Assembly: GCF_034661175.1 (NCBI RefSeq)
Contig: NZ_CP141058.1
Location: 2,604,001 to 2,668,000 of the forward strand
Source of the DNA: Nocardioides renjunii
GTDB taxonomy: Bacteria; Actinomycetota; Actinomycetes; Propionibacteriales; Nocardioidaceae
Length of the DNA: 64,000 bases
Direction of reading: 5' to 3'
How positions within the stretch are numbered: the first letter of the stretch is position 1; each line of letters begins with the position of its first letter. The position numbers were made by a program, and so were the translations under genes. Positions 23,796 through 34,035 of this stretch are shown here, in pieces. Under the pieces are notes generated by a model, which saw nothing but the letters and a program-made list of their open reading frames with translations, ran no database searches and was not told where the DNA came from.

Positions 23796-24983
23796 TCAGC
23801 ATCGGTCCGAGGTCTCGCAGTAGGCCTTGTACTCGTCACGTCCCTCGAGGAAGCCGTCGTAGTCCTCGTAGAACTTGGTCTCGCCCGTGGAGAGGTCGAC
23901 GGTGACGTAGTAGTACCAGCCACCGTCGGCCGGGTTGGCCGCCGCCTCGATGGCGTCGTCGCCCGGCGCCTCGATGGGCGTCGGCGGGAGGCCGGCGTTG
24001 ATACGCGTGTTGTAGGGCGTGTCCTCCGCCAGCTGCTCGGGGGTCAGCTCCGTCGACCCGGGCGAGAGCCCCAGGCCGTAGGCGATCGAGGCGTCGATGC
24101 CGAGCGTGCCGTTGGTGCCGCCCTTGTCGCCGGGGCCGTCGAGCCGGTTGTAGATGACCCGCGAGATCTTCGGCATGTCGTCGCCGCGGCCCTCGGCCTC
24201 GATGAGGGAGGCGATGATCATCAGCTCGCCCGGCGTGTGGCCGAGCTCGGCGGCACGGGCCTCGAGGTCCGCCTCCTCCGCCGCCTGGCGCCAGCGGTCG
24301 ACCATCATCGCGAGGATGCGGGCAGGCTTCATGCCCGGCTTGACCTCGTAGGTCGCCGGGAAGAGGTAGCCCTCGGCGTTGCCGCCGGCGTAGTCGGGCA
24401 GGCCGAGCTTGTCGGGCTGCTGCAGCGCGCGGTTGTAGGCCTGCTCGGTGAAGTCGGTGTTCTCGGCCAGCGTCGAGACGATCTCGGTGAGCCGGAGGCC
24501 CTCGGGGATCGTGACGGTCGGGAAGCCGATGAGGTTGGCCGGGTCGATGAGGACCTCGAGCGCGTCGGACGCCTTCATCTGCTTCTGCAGCTCGTAGGCG
24601 CCGACCTGGATGCCGCTGGACTCCGGCTCGCCGGCGGCGGCGTCGATGAACGCCTGGACCGACTTGGTGACGCCCTGCTCCTTGAGGTTGCGGCCCATCT
24701 GGGCGACCGTGTCGCCCTCGTTGACCGTGAACTCGACCGACCCGCGGCCGGGGCCGGGGTAGTCGTCGGGGCCCTGGAACTGGTCGGAGACCCACGACAC
24801 GCCCTGCGTCAGGGCGACGTAGAAGCCGCCGAGCAGGACGACCAGCGCCACCAGGACGGCGAGGCACCCCTTGAGGCCGCGGCCCTTGCGCCGCCTGCCG
24901 CCGGGGACGTACTCCTGCTCGTAGGCGCCGTCGCGGTCCTCCTCGAGGGTCGCCTCCGAGCGCTGGTCCTCGTGCTCACTCAT
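23796..24983 (-). CDS. mltG: Endolytic peptidoglycan transglycosylase MltG
   Basis: The 395-residue protein has a charged cytoplasmic amino end of about 38 residues, one membrane helix (about 39-59), a LysM-like part (FTVNEGDTVAQMGRNL) and the YceG domain. The likely catalytic glutamate is in IIASLIEAEGRG, with EGYLFPATYEV before it and DTPYNTRINAGLPPTPI after it. It cuts nascent glycan strands at the membrane. It overlaps the ruvX stop by 8 bases. Confidence 0.95.
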   Translation of the reverse strand: MSEHEDQRSEATLEEDRDGAYEQEYVPGGRRRKGRGLKGCLAVLVALVVLLGGFYVALTQGVSWVSDQFQGPDDYPGPGRGSVEFTVNEGDTVAQMGRNLKEQGVTKSVQAFIDAAAGEPESSGIQVGAYELQKQMKASDALEVLIDPANLIGFPTVTIPEGLRLTEIVSTLAENTDFTEQAYNRALQQPDKLGLPDYAGGNAEGYLFPATYEVKPGMKPARILAMMVDRWRQAAEEADLEARAAELGHTPGELMIIASLIEAEGRGDDMPKISRVIYNRLDGPGDKGGTNGTLGIDASIAYGLGLSPGSTELTPEQLAEDTPYNTRINAGLPPTPIEAPGDDAIEAAANPADGGWYYYVTVDLSTGETKFYEDYDGFLEGRDEYKAYCETSDRC

Positions 24984-25437
24984 CTGTCACCTCGACGATC
25001 TCTCCCGGTGCGTGCCCACTCGACCGCTCCGTGTCGAGCGCAGTCTGCAGGATCAGCACCGCCGCTGCCTGGTCCACGACGGCGCGGCGCCTGGCGCCGT
25101 GACGGCCCTGCTCGCGCAGGATCGACTCGGCCGACACGGTCGTCAGTCGTTCGTCACAGAGTCTCACAGGCACGGGCGCGACCCTGCGCGCCAGCCGTCC
25201 GGCAAGGTCGCGCGCCTTCTCCGCGGCCGGGCCCTCCGTGCCGTTGAGCGAGCGCGGCAGGCCGACCACGACCTCCATCGCCTCGAGCTCGGAGACGAGC
25301 TGGGCGAGGCGTCGTACGTCGCCCCTGCCGCGCCGCACCGTCTCGACCGGGGTGGCGAGGAAGCCGGTGGGGTCGCTGGTCGCGACGCCGATCCGGGCGT
25401 CGCCCGGATCGATGCCGACCCGCACCCCGGCGCGCAT
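24976..25437 (-). CDS. ruvX: Putative pre-16S rRNA nuclease / Holliday junction resolvase RuvX (YqgF)
   Basis: The 153-residue RNase H-fold protein has GIDPGDARIGVATSDP with the first catalytic Asp, VVGLPRSLNGTEGP, CDERLTTVSAESIL and a final VDQAAAVLILQTALD with the last Asp. The family acts in 16S rRNA maturation in Escherichia coli and as a Holliday junction nuclease in mycobacteria. The gene lies between alaS (2 bases) and mltG (overlap). Confidence 0.93.
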   Translation of the reverse strand: MRAGVRVGIDPGDARIGVATSDPTGFLATPVETVRRGRGDVRRLAQLVSELEAMEVVVGLPRSLNGTEGPAAEKARDLAGRLARRVAPVPVRLCDERLTTVSAESILREQGRHGARRRAVVDQAAAVLILQTALDTERSSGHAPGEIVEVTDE

Positions 25438-25439
25438 GC

Positions 25440-28163
25440 TCAGGACTGCACCCGCTGGGCGACCTCGTGGGAGACCAGCTCCAGCGCCTCGCCGATGCGC
25501 GAGGCGTCACTGCCGCCGCCCTGCGCCACGTCGTCCTTGCCCCCGCCCTTGCCGCCGAGGAGCGGACCGACGGCGCGCACGAGCTCGCCGGCCGACAGCC
25601 CGCGGGCGCGCGCCTCGTCGTTGGTGGCCGCGACGACCGACACCTTGGTGCTGCCGCCGTCGGTCTGGGTGCCGATGAGGACCACCACGCCCGGCTCGCC
25701 CTGCGGCAGGCGGCCGCGGACGTCGAGGGCCAGGTTGCGCACGTCGGCGCCCCCGGCACCCTCCGCGTGATGGGCGACGAGCCGGACGGGGCCGACCTGC
25801 GCGGCGGCCGCGGCGAGGCTGGCGCTGGCGCCGAGGAGCTGGGCGAGGCGGGCCTTCTCCAGCTCCTTTTCGACCGCGCGCAGCCGCTCCGTCAGGCCCT
25901 GCACGCGGCTGACCAGGTCGTCGGGCTGGGTCTTGAGCAGTCCGGTGAGCTGCGCGACGACGTCGCGCTCGCGCGCGAGGTAGCCGAAGCCCTCGACACC
26001 GGTGAGCGCCTCGATCCGGCGGTTGCCGGAGCCGACGCTCGCCTCACCGGTCACCACGACGGTGCCGATCTGGGAGGAGTGGTCGACGTGCGTGCCGCCG
26101 CAGAGCTCACGCGACCAGGGGCCGCCGATCTCGACGACCCGGACCTTGGTGTTGTCGTAGGTCTCGCCGAAGAGGGCGATGGCGCCCCACTCCTTGGCCT
26201 GCTCGAGCGTCATGAAGTCCCACGAGACGGGCAGGTCGGCGCGCAGCGCCTGCTGCGAGACCAGCTCGATGTCGCGGACCTGCTCCGGGCTGAGCGCCTG
26301 CGTCCAGCCGAAGTCGAGGCGGAGGTAGCCCGGCCGGTTGTAGGAGCCGGACTGCAGCGCCGTCGGGCCGAGCACCTCACGGAGCGCGGCGTGCACGACG
26401 TGCGTGCCCGAGTGGGCCTGGCGCGCGCCGGTCCGCCACTCCGGGTCGACGCGGGCGTGCACCTCGCGGGCGGGGTCGAGCTCGCCCTCGAGCACGCGCA
26501 CCTGGTGCACGACCAGGCCCTTGATCGGTCGCTGCACGTCGAGGACCTCGAGCCGCCCGCCGTCGAAGACGATGGTGCCGGCGTCGGCGACCTGCCCGCC
26601 CGACTCGGCGTAGAACGGCGTGCGGTCCAGGACGAGCTCGCCGATCTCGCCCTCGCCGAGACGGGGCACGGACGAGCCGCCGCTGAGCAGGGCGAGGGGC
26701 CGCGACTCCGTCTCGAGCGTCTCGTAGGCCAGCCACTCGGTGGGGCCGTGCTGGTCGAAGATGCCGCGGTAGACGGCCGTGTCGCCGTGGGCACCCTTCT
26801 TGGCACGGGCGTCGGCCTTGGCACGCTCGCGCTGCTCGGCCATCAGCCCGCGGAAGCCCTGCTCGTCGACCTGGAGGCCCTGCTCGGCGGCCATCTCCAG
26901 GGTCAGGTCGATCGGGAAGCCGTAGGTGTCGTGCAGCGCGAAGGCGCGCTCGCCCGACAGCGTCGAGCCACCGGTGCCCTTCACCTCCGAGGCGGCGAGG
27001 TCGAAGATCTGCGTGCCGGCCTGGAGCGTCTTGCGGAACGCCTCCTCCTCGGCGTAGGCCACCTGCGAGATGCGGGCCCAGTCGGTGAGGAGGTTGTCGT
27101 AGGTCTGGCCCATCCGGTCGCGCGAGACCGGCATCAGCTCGGGCAGCACGGGGTCCTCGCAGCCGAGCAGCCGCATCGAGCGCACCGCGCGGCGCAGCAG
27201 TCGGCGCAGGACGTAGCCGCGGCCGTCGTTGCCCGGCGTGACGCCGTCACCGATGAGCATCATCGACGAGCGCACGTGGTCCGCGACGACGCGGAACCGG
27301 ACGTCGTCCTCGGCCGAGGTGGGCCCGCCGGCGCCGTAGCGGCGGCCGGTGAGCTGCTCCGCCCGCTCGATGACGGGGAAGACGACGTCGATCTCGTACA
27401 TGTTCTGCTTGCCCTGCAGCAGCAGGGCCACGCGGTCCAGGCCCATGCCGGTGTCGATGTTCTTCTTGGGCAGCGACCCGGAGATGTCGAAGTCGGACTT
27501 GGAGCGCACGGCGCTCAGGTCGTCCTGCATGAAGACCAGGTTCCAGATCTCCAGCAGCCGGTCCTCGAGCTCGAAGGGCATGTCCGGCCCGAGCGTCGCG
27601 GCGTCGAAGTCGGGGCCGAACTCGGGACCGCGGTCGTAGAGGATCTCCGAGCACGGGCCTCCGGGGCCCGGGACGCCCATCGACCAGTAGTTCTCCCTGG
27701 GGCCGAGCTCGATGATGCGCTCGCGCGGCAGCCCGGTCACGGTCATCCAGTGGTCGATGGCCTCCTCGTCGCCGACCAGCACGGACGGGTAGAGGCGCGC
27801 CTCGTCGAGGCCGAAGCCGCCGTCGGCGACCGGCTTGGTGATGAGGTCCCAGGCCAGCTCGACGGCGCCCTGCTTGAAGTAGTCGCCGAAGGAGAAGTTG
27901 CCGCACATCTCGAAGAAGGTGCCGTGCCGGGTGGTCTTGCCGACGTCCTCGATGTCGGGCGTGCGGATGCACTTCTGCACGCTCGTCGCGCGGTCGTAGG
28001 GCGGGGTCTCCTGGCCGAGGAAGTAGGGCTTGAAGGGCACCATCCCGGCGTTGACGAACAGCAGGTTGGGGTCGTCGGCCAGGAGCGAGGCGGAGGGCAC
28101 CACGGCGTGTCCGGCGGCCTCGAAGTGCGCGAGGAAGCGGCGGCGGATCTCGGCGGTGTCCAT
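25440..28163 (-). CDS. alaS: Alanine-tRNA ligase
   Basis: The 907-residue protein is somewhat longer than the usual 875-890. The class II core occupies about 1-240 (FFEMCGNFSFGDYFKQGA, GPGGPCSEILYDRG). The editing domain has HSGTH and CGGTHVDH, which together supply the zinc and catalytic residues. The carboxy-terminal C-Ala domain includes the GGKGGGKDDVAQGGG segment. The DUF6167-like gene immediately upstream overlaps by one base, giving an operon with ruvX and mltG. Confidence 0.97.
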   Translation of the reverse strand: MDTAEIRRRFLAHFEAAGHAVVPSASLLADDPNLLFVNAGMVPFKPYFLGQETPPYDRATSVQKCIRTPDIEDVGKTTRHGTFFEMCGNFSFGDYFKQGAVELAWDLITKPVADGGFGLDEARLYPSVLVGDEEAIDHWMTVTGLPRERIIELGPRENYWSMGVPGPGGPCSEILYDRGPEFGPDFDAATLGPDMPFELEDRLLEIWNLVFMQDDLSAVRSKSDFDISGSLPKKNIDTGMGLDRVALLLQGKQNMYEIDVVFPVIERAEQLTGRRYGAGGPTSAEDDVRFRVVADHVRSSMMLIGDGVTPGNDGRGYVLRRLLRRAVRSMRLLGCEDPVLPELMPVSRDRMGQTYDNLLTDWARISQVAYAEEEAFRKTLQAGTQIFDLAASEVKGTGGSTLSGERAFALHDTYGFPIDLTLEMAAEQGLQVDEQGFRGLMAEQRERAKADARAKKGAHGDTAVYRGIFDQHGPTEWLAYETLETESRPLALLSGGSSVPRLGEGEIGELVLDRTPFYAESGGQVADAGTIVFDGGRLEVLDVQRPIKGLVVHQVRVLEGELDPAREVHARVDPEWRTGARQAHSGTHVVHAALREVLGPTALQSGSYNRPGYLRLDFGWTQALSPEQVRDIELVSQQALRADLPVSWDFMTLEQAKEWGAIALFGETYDNTKVRVVEIGGPWSRELCGGTHVDHSSQIGTVVVTGEASVGSGNRRIEALTGVEGFGYLARERDVVAQLTGLLKTQPDDLVSRVQGLTERLRAVEKELEKARLAQLLGASASLAAAAAQVGPVRLVAHHAEGAGGADVRNLALDVRGRLPQGEPGVVVLIGTQTDGGSTKVSVVAATNDEARARGLSAGELVRAVGPLLGGKGGGKDDVAQGGGSDASRIGEALELVSHEVAQRVQS

Positions 28164-28453
28164 CAGGTCGGGTCCTTCGTATCGGGGGCGGGCTCGGGGG
28201 CGGGCTCGGGGGTGGTGAGCTCGGGGGTGGTGCTGCCAGCAGTGGGCCTGAGCCCGAGCTGCTCACGCAACTCGATTTCGCGCTCGGTGCGAGCGTGGTG
28301 GACCTCCTCGGCGAAGAGCCGGGCGCCGACCTGCCAGCCGCGCAGGCGGTCGCGGAGGCCGTCGGCGGTGAGGGACTCGGCGGCACGGCGGGCGCGGGCG
28401 GCGGCGTACACCCCGACCCCCGCCCCGGCGACGAACCAGAGTGGGCGACCCAT
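28163..28453 (-). CDS. DUF6167-like small membrane-associated protein
   Basis: The 96-residue protein has one hydrophobic amino-terminal stretch (PLWFVAGAGVGVYAAARA), a helical middle rich in Glu and Arg, and a Pro/Thr/Glu-rich tail with a repeated PEPAPEPAP. It resembles the DUF6167 group found next to alaS in actinobacteria. Its function is unknown. It overlaps both neighbours by one base. Confidence 0.75.
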   Translation of the reverse strand: MGRPLWFVAGAGVGVYAAARARRAAESLTADGLRDRLRGWQVGARLFAEEVHHARTEREIELREQLGLRPTAGSTTPELTTPEPAPEPAPDTKDPT

Positions 28454-28941
28454 CAGGCGACGTCCTCCCGGACCGCACGCTCACGGGCGCGGTACTCGCG
28501 CAGCGCCTGCTTCATCTCGGCCCGCCGCTCGCGTCCGCTCCGCCTGGTCTCCTGGCGGACCTGGAACCTGATCCGGTTGCGGCTCTCGGCCGACAGCGCG
28601 CGCCGCAGCCCGTGGGTCCACGACGCCGCCTTGACGACGGTCTCGCGGGCCACGACGTCGGCGAACAGGCGCCCGTCGATGGGCTGCGCGAGCGGACGCG
28701 CCTCCACGACCGCGGGCTCGGCGCCCGCGTCGAGGGCGGTGATGACGTACGAGCCCGGCTCGGCGACCGCGGCCGGCCCGGCCGGGGACTCCAGCTCCGC
28801 GACCCGGTGGGCGAGCCGCGTGAGGGCGGCCTCGGCGCGGAGCGCGCGACGCCGGGCCAGCACGGCGAGCAGGAGCGCCACGAGGGCCACTCCCACCACC
28901 AGGGCGCCACCGGCGCCCAGCCACTGCTGCTCCGTCGTCAC
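28453..28941 (-). CDS. Hypothetical single-pass membrane protein
   Basis: The 162-residue protein has an amino-terminal membrane helix (about 8-28) followed by a basic, probably coiled-coil segment and a carboxy half rich in Arg and Glu (RRSGRERRAEMKQALREYR). Small proteins of this type lie between rarA and alaS in related genomes. No function is known. Its stop overlaps the start of the DUF6167-like gene. Confidence 0.7.
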   Translation of the reverse strand: MTTEQQWLGAGGALVVGVALVALLLAVLARRRALRAEAALTRLAHRVAELESPAGPAAVAEPGSYVITALDAGAEPAVVEARPLAQPIDGRLFADVVARETVVKAASWTHGLRRALSAESRNRIRFQVRQETRRSGRERRAEMKQALREYRARERAVREDVA

Positions 28942-28959
28942 CGGGACACCCTATAAGGC

Positions 28960-30363
28960 TCAGCCGCGGCCGCGGACGATGCGTCGTACGCGCTCCCACC
29001 GCTCCCTGATGCCGGCCTCCGCGCCCAGCGCGGTGGGCTTGTAGTACTCGGCGTCCTGCAGCTCGTCGGGCGCATATTGCTGCTCGGCGATGCCGTAGGG
29101 CGCGTCGTGGCTGTAGACGTACGGCTTCGGGGCACCGCTGTTGTGCCCGAGCTTGGCCGCGCCGGCGTAGTGGCCGTCGCGCAGGTGCGGCGGGACGGCG
29201 CCGATCTTTCCCGCGCGCACGTCGGCCTGCGCGGCGTCGATCGCGGTGATGACTGAGTTGGACTTGGGGGCGACGGCCAGGGCGATGGTCGCCTGGGCCA
29301 GGTTGAGGCGCGCCTCCGGCAGGCCGATGAGCTGCACCGCCTGGGCGGCGGCGACCGCGGTGGTCAGCGCGGTCGGGTCGGCCAGGCCGATGTCCTCGCT
29401 GGCGCTGACGACCAGCCGGCGGGCGATGAAGCGCGGGTCCTCCCCCGCCTCGATCATCCGGGCGAGGTAGTGCAGCGCGGCGTCGGCGTCGGAGCCGCGG
29501 ATCGACTTGATGAAGGCCGAGATGACGTCGTAGTGCTGGTCACCCTGCCGGTCGTAGCGCACGGCCGCCTGGTCGACCGCGGTCTCGGCGGTGGCCAGGT
29601 CGATGGTGTCGAGGCCGTTGCTGGCCGCGGCGCCCGCCGCCGCCTCCAGGTAGGTCAGTGCGCGGCGTGCGTCGCCTCCGGCGAGGCGTACGAGGTGCGC
29701 GCGGGCCTCCTCGTCGAGGTCCGTCTCCCCCGCCAGCCCGCGCTCGTCGGTGAGCGCCTGGTCGATCACCTCGGCCACGTCGTCGTCGGTGAGCGACTGG
29801 AGCCGCAGCAGCAGGCTGCGCGAGAGCAACGGGCTGATCACCGAGAAGAACGGGTTCTCCGTGGTGGCCGCGATGAGGGTCACCCAGCGGTTCTCGACCC
29901 CCGGCAGCAGCGCGTCCTGCTGCGCCTTGGTGAAGCGGTGCACCTCGTCGACGAACAGCACCGTCTCCTGCCCGCCGCGGGCGAGCTCGGCGCGGGCGCC
30001 GTCGATCGCGGCCCGGACCTCCTTGACGCCCGCCGCGACGGCGGACACCTCGACGAACCGGCGCCGGGTCTGCTGGCTGACGATCGCGGCGATGGTCGTC
30101 TTGCCCGTGCCCGGGGGTCCCCACAGCAGCAGCGACATCGACTGGTCGCCCTCGATCAGCCGGCGCAGCGGCGACCCGGCGGCCCGCAGCTGCTGCTGGC
30201 CGACGAGCTCGTCGATCGTGCGCGGCCGCATCCGCACCGCCAGCGGCGCCGAGGCATGCGTGTTGGTGCCCAGCGACCCGGCGCTGGGCGTCCCCGACCC
30301 GGATCCCGACACCGATCCGGGCGCGGGGTGTCCCGCGCCCGGTATCTCGAACAAGCCGTCCAC
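28960..30363 (-). CDS. rarA: Replication-associated recombination protein A (MgsA/RarA AAA ATPase)
   Basis: The 467-residue protein has a Gly/Ser-rich amino end, [16 protein letters not shown], Walker [10 protein letters not shown], Walker [11 protein letters not shown], the sensor 1 stretch [10 protein letters not shown], and the carboxy tetramerisation domain with [20 protein letters not shown] and [11 protein letters not shown]. It acts at stalled replication forks. The gene lies upstream of the alaS group in the same direction. The 18-base gap to the next gene suggests co-transcription. Confidence 0.95.
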   Translation of the reverse strand: MDGLFEIPGAGHPAPGSVSGSGSGTPSAGSLGTNTHASAPLAVRMRPRTIDELVGQQQLRAAGSPLRRLIEGDQSMSLLLWGPPGTGKTTIAAIVSQQTRRRFVEVSAVAAGVKEVRAAIDGARAELARGGQETVLFVDEVHRFTKAQQDALLPGVENRWVTLIAATTENPFFSVISPLLSRSLLLRLQSLTDDDVAEVIDQALTDERGLAGETDLDEEARAHLVRLAGGDARRALTYLEAAAGAAASNGLDTIDLATAETAVDQAAVRYDRQGDQHYDVISAFIKSIRGSDADAALHYLARMIEAGEDPRFIARRLVVSASEDIGLADPTALTTAVAAAQAVQLIGLPEARLNLAQATIALAVAPKSNSVITAIDAAQADVRAGKIGAVPPHLRDGHYAGAAKLGHNSGAPKPYVYSHDAPYGIAEQQYAPDELQDAEYYKPTALGAEAGIRERWERVRRIVRGRG

Positions 30364-30415
30364 GTCGGTGAGTATCCCCCGCGGCGCCGGCCGCGGCCGA
30401 CCCGCCTCGGTCCGG

Positions 30416-31743
30416 TCAGACGCCGGTCGTCTGCTTGGTGCGCAGGTCGAACCAGGTCTTCTCGTAGCCCGGGATGGTCAGCTGCGTGTTGGTGGGCGTG
30501 GCGCCGGGCACCGGGGTGCCCTGGTCGTCGACCCCGAGCAGCTCGGTCGTCACCGGCGTGGCCGGGTGGGCGCCGAGCTCGCCGGCGAAGTGGCAGGCGA
30601 CCTTGTGCCGCTTGCCGATCTGGAGCAGCGGCGGCTCGACCTTCGCGCAGATCTCCTGCGCGAACTGGCAGCGGGTGCGGAACCGGCAGCCCGACGGCGG
30701 GTTGATCGGGCTCGGGACGTCGCCCTCGAGGCGGATGCGCTCGCGCCGCCCGCCGACCGCCGCCTGCTTCACGTCGGGCACCGCGGAGAGCAGGGCCTGC
30801 GTGTAGGGGTGGTGCGGCTTGCCGTAGATCGTCTCGCGGTCACCGATCTCCACGATCTTGCCGAGGTACATCACGGCGATCTCGGGGCAGAAGTGGCGCA
30901 CGATCGCGAGGTCGTGGGCGATGAAGAGGAACGCCACGTCGAACTCGGTCTGGATGTCCTGGAGCAGGTTGACGACCTGCGCCTGGATCGACACGTCGAG
31001 CGCCGAGACCGGCTCGTCGGCGACGAGCACCTTCGGGTTGAGCGTGAGCGCGCGGGCGATGCCGATGCGCTGGCGCTGGCCGCCGGAGAACTCGTTGGGG
31101 TAGCGGTTGTAGTGCTCGGGGTTGAGGCCGACGATCTCCAGCAGCTCCTGCACGCGCGGGAGCACCTTGTTCTTCGGCACGACGTTGTGCACCTCGAGCG
31201 GGGCGCCGACGATCGTGCCGACGGTGTGGCGCGGGTTCAGGGAGGTGTAGGGGTCCTGGAAGATCATCTGCACGTCGCGGCGCAGCGGCTTCATCTCCTT
31301 GTTGGAGACCTTGGCCAGGTCGTGCCCGCCGAACATCATCGAGCCGCCGGTGGGCTTGTAGAGCCGCGTGATCAGCCGGCCGGTCGTCGACTTGCCGCAG
31401 CCGGACTCGCCGACCAGGCCGAGCGAGCCGCCCTTAGGCACCTCGAACGAGATCCCGTCGACGGCCTGCACGTGACCGATGGTGCGGCGCACCAGGCCCG
31501 AGGACCTCACCGGGAAGTACATCTTCAGGTTGTCGACCGTCAGCACGGCCGGGGCGTCGGGGTCGAGCTCGGCCGCGGTGTGCCCGTGCTCGGCCACCGT
31601 GGCGAAGTCGAGGTTCTCGATCCCCACCTCGTGCGTGCCGTAGGCGTCGCTCGCGTCGGGGGCCAGCTGGCGGTCGCCGGTCTCGGCGGCGTTGGCGCCG
31701 ACCTCGGTCGGAGCGATCCGAGCCTCGGCGTTGGGGTCCTGGG

Positions 31744-31747
<4 letters not shown>
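30416..31747 (-). CDS. Oligopeptide/dipeptide ABC transporter, ATP-binding protein (OppF/DppF type)
   Basis: The 443-residue protein has an unusual acidic leader of about 75 residues. Then come Walker [10 protein letters not shown], the Q-loop [11 protein letters not shown], the signature FSGGQRQR, Walker B VLVADEP and the H-loop AHD. The family's carboxy extension holds the cysteines [14 protein letters not shown] that bind an iron-sulfur cluster in some members. Together with the gene before it, it energises import of peptides or similar solutes. Its ATG overlaps the stop of that gene (ATGA). Confidence 0.93.
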
Positions 31748-32843
<1,096 letters not shown>

Positions 32844-32847
<4 letters not shown>

Positions 32848-33854
32848 GAAAGCCTCACCCTCGGGTCGAGCACGCTGTAGATGATGTCCACGAGCAGGTT
32901 GGCGATGATGAGGACCACCGCGCTGAACAGCGCGGTCGCCATCACCACCGGGAGGTCCCTGCCTTGAACGGCCTCGAGGCTCCACCAGCCGATGCCCTGG
33001 ATCTCGAAGATCCGTTCGGTGAAGATCGTGCCGGCGAGCAGGGTGCCGAAGTCGATGCCGAAGATCGTCACGACCGGCACCAGGGCGGCGCGCAGGCCGT
33101 GCTTGTAGACGATCGTGCGTGCCGGCAGGCCCTTGGACTTCGCCGTGCGGATGTAGTCCTCGGACAGCGCCTCGACCATCGCGCCGCGGGTGAACCGGGT
33201 GTACTGGGTGCACCCGAAGATGCCGAGCGCGATCCAGGCCAGGAAGAGCCCGCTGAACCAGGCCCACGGCCCGTCGGTGATCGGTGAGAAGTAGCCCGTG
33301 TCGCTGAACAGCGGGATCTCGAACCTGATCGTGAGGTAGAGCCAGGTCAGCAGGGCGAAGAGGTAGTAGGGGATCGAGCTGATGAACAGGAAGCTCGAGA
33401 CGAGGGCCTTGTCGGCCACGGTGCCGCGGCGCCGGGCCGCTGCCACGCCGATGGGGACGCCGAAGAGCAGGTAGAGGAACGCACCGCCGATGGCCACGGA
33501 GAAGGTCGCGGGCATGCGCGCGACCAGCTCCTCCTTGACCGGCTGCTTGGTGCGGAAGCTGACGCCCAGGCAGGGCGCGGCGCACTCGTACTCGTTGGAG
33601 GCGATCGTCAGGGTCCGGCCCACGAAGACGCCGGCGGCGAACTTGCCGTACTCCTCGTAGACCGGGTTGTTGTAGCCCAGGGTCTCCTCGTAGACGTCGA
33701 GCCGCTCGCTGGTGCAGCGGTTGCTGGTCTCGCGGTCACAGATCGGCTGCGCAGGACTCGACGGTCCGTACCAGAACAGCAGGAAGATCGCCATCGAGAC
33801 CAGCGTCACGACGAGGACTCCCGAGATCAGCCGCTTCACGACATACGCGAACAT
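32844..33854 (-). CDS. Oligopeptide/dipeptide ABC transporter permease (OppB/DppB type)
   Basis: The 336-residue protein has six predicted membrane helices. The EAA loop, which contacts the ATPase, is visible as EALSEDYIRTAKSKGLP. Between helices 1 and 2 is an extracellular stretch of about 85 residues with four cysteines (CDRETSNRC and ECAAPCLG), longer than in typical DppB, where disulfides could form. GGAGAG lies before the ATG. Two hairpins separate it from the substrate-binding gene upstream. Confidence 0.92.
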
Positions 33855-33928
33855 CGCAGGTCACTCTCCGGGGGTGGTGGATGAGTCGGGCCCCCGAGGC
33901 AGACAGCCTACCGGGCCCGGGCTGGCGA

Positions 33929-33957
33929 GTGGGGGCCCCCGGTTCGGAGGCCCCCAC
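33929..33957 (-). terminator. Intercistronic hairpin 2 between substrate-binding and permease genes
   Basis: GTGGGGGCC (33929-33937) and GGCCCCCAC (33949-33957) form a perfect 9-base stem with an 11-base loop. Such hairpins after a binding-protein gene often stabilise its message and cut down read-through to the permeases. No U run follows. Confidence 0.5.
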
Positions 33958-34006
33958 CCGTCAGTGGTTGCTACATCATGCTGGGTTGGTGCTGGTGGTG
34001 CTGGGT

Positions 34007-34030
34007 GGTGCCCCCGTGGAGCGGGGCACC
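34007..34030 (-). terminator. Intercistronic hairpin 1 after the substrate-binding gene
   Basis: GGTGCCCC (34007-34014) pairs with GGGGCACC (34023-34030) around an 8-base loop, beginning six bases past the stop codon. It is probably a partial terminator or a 3'-end stabiliser. Confidence 0.5.
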
Positions 34031-34035
34031 GAGGA

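Noticed and set aside
25467..28571. A plus-strand open frame of about 1034 codons opposite alaS
   Set aside because: It is the complement of a clear alanine-tRNA ligase gene. Long antisense frames are normal at this G+C content.
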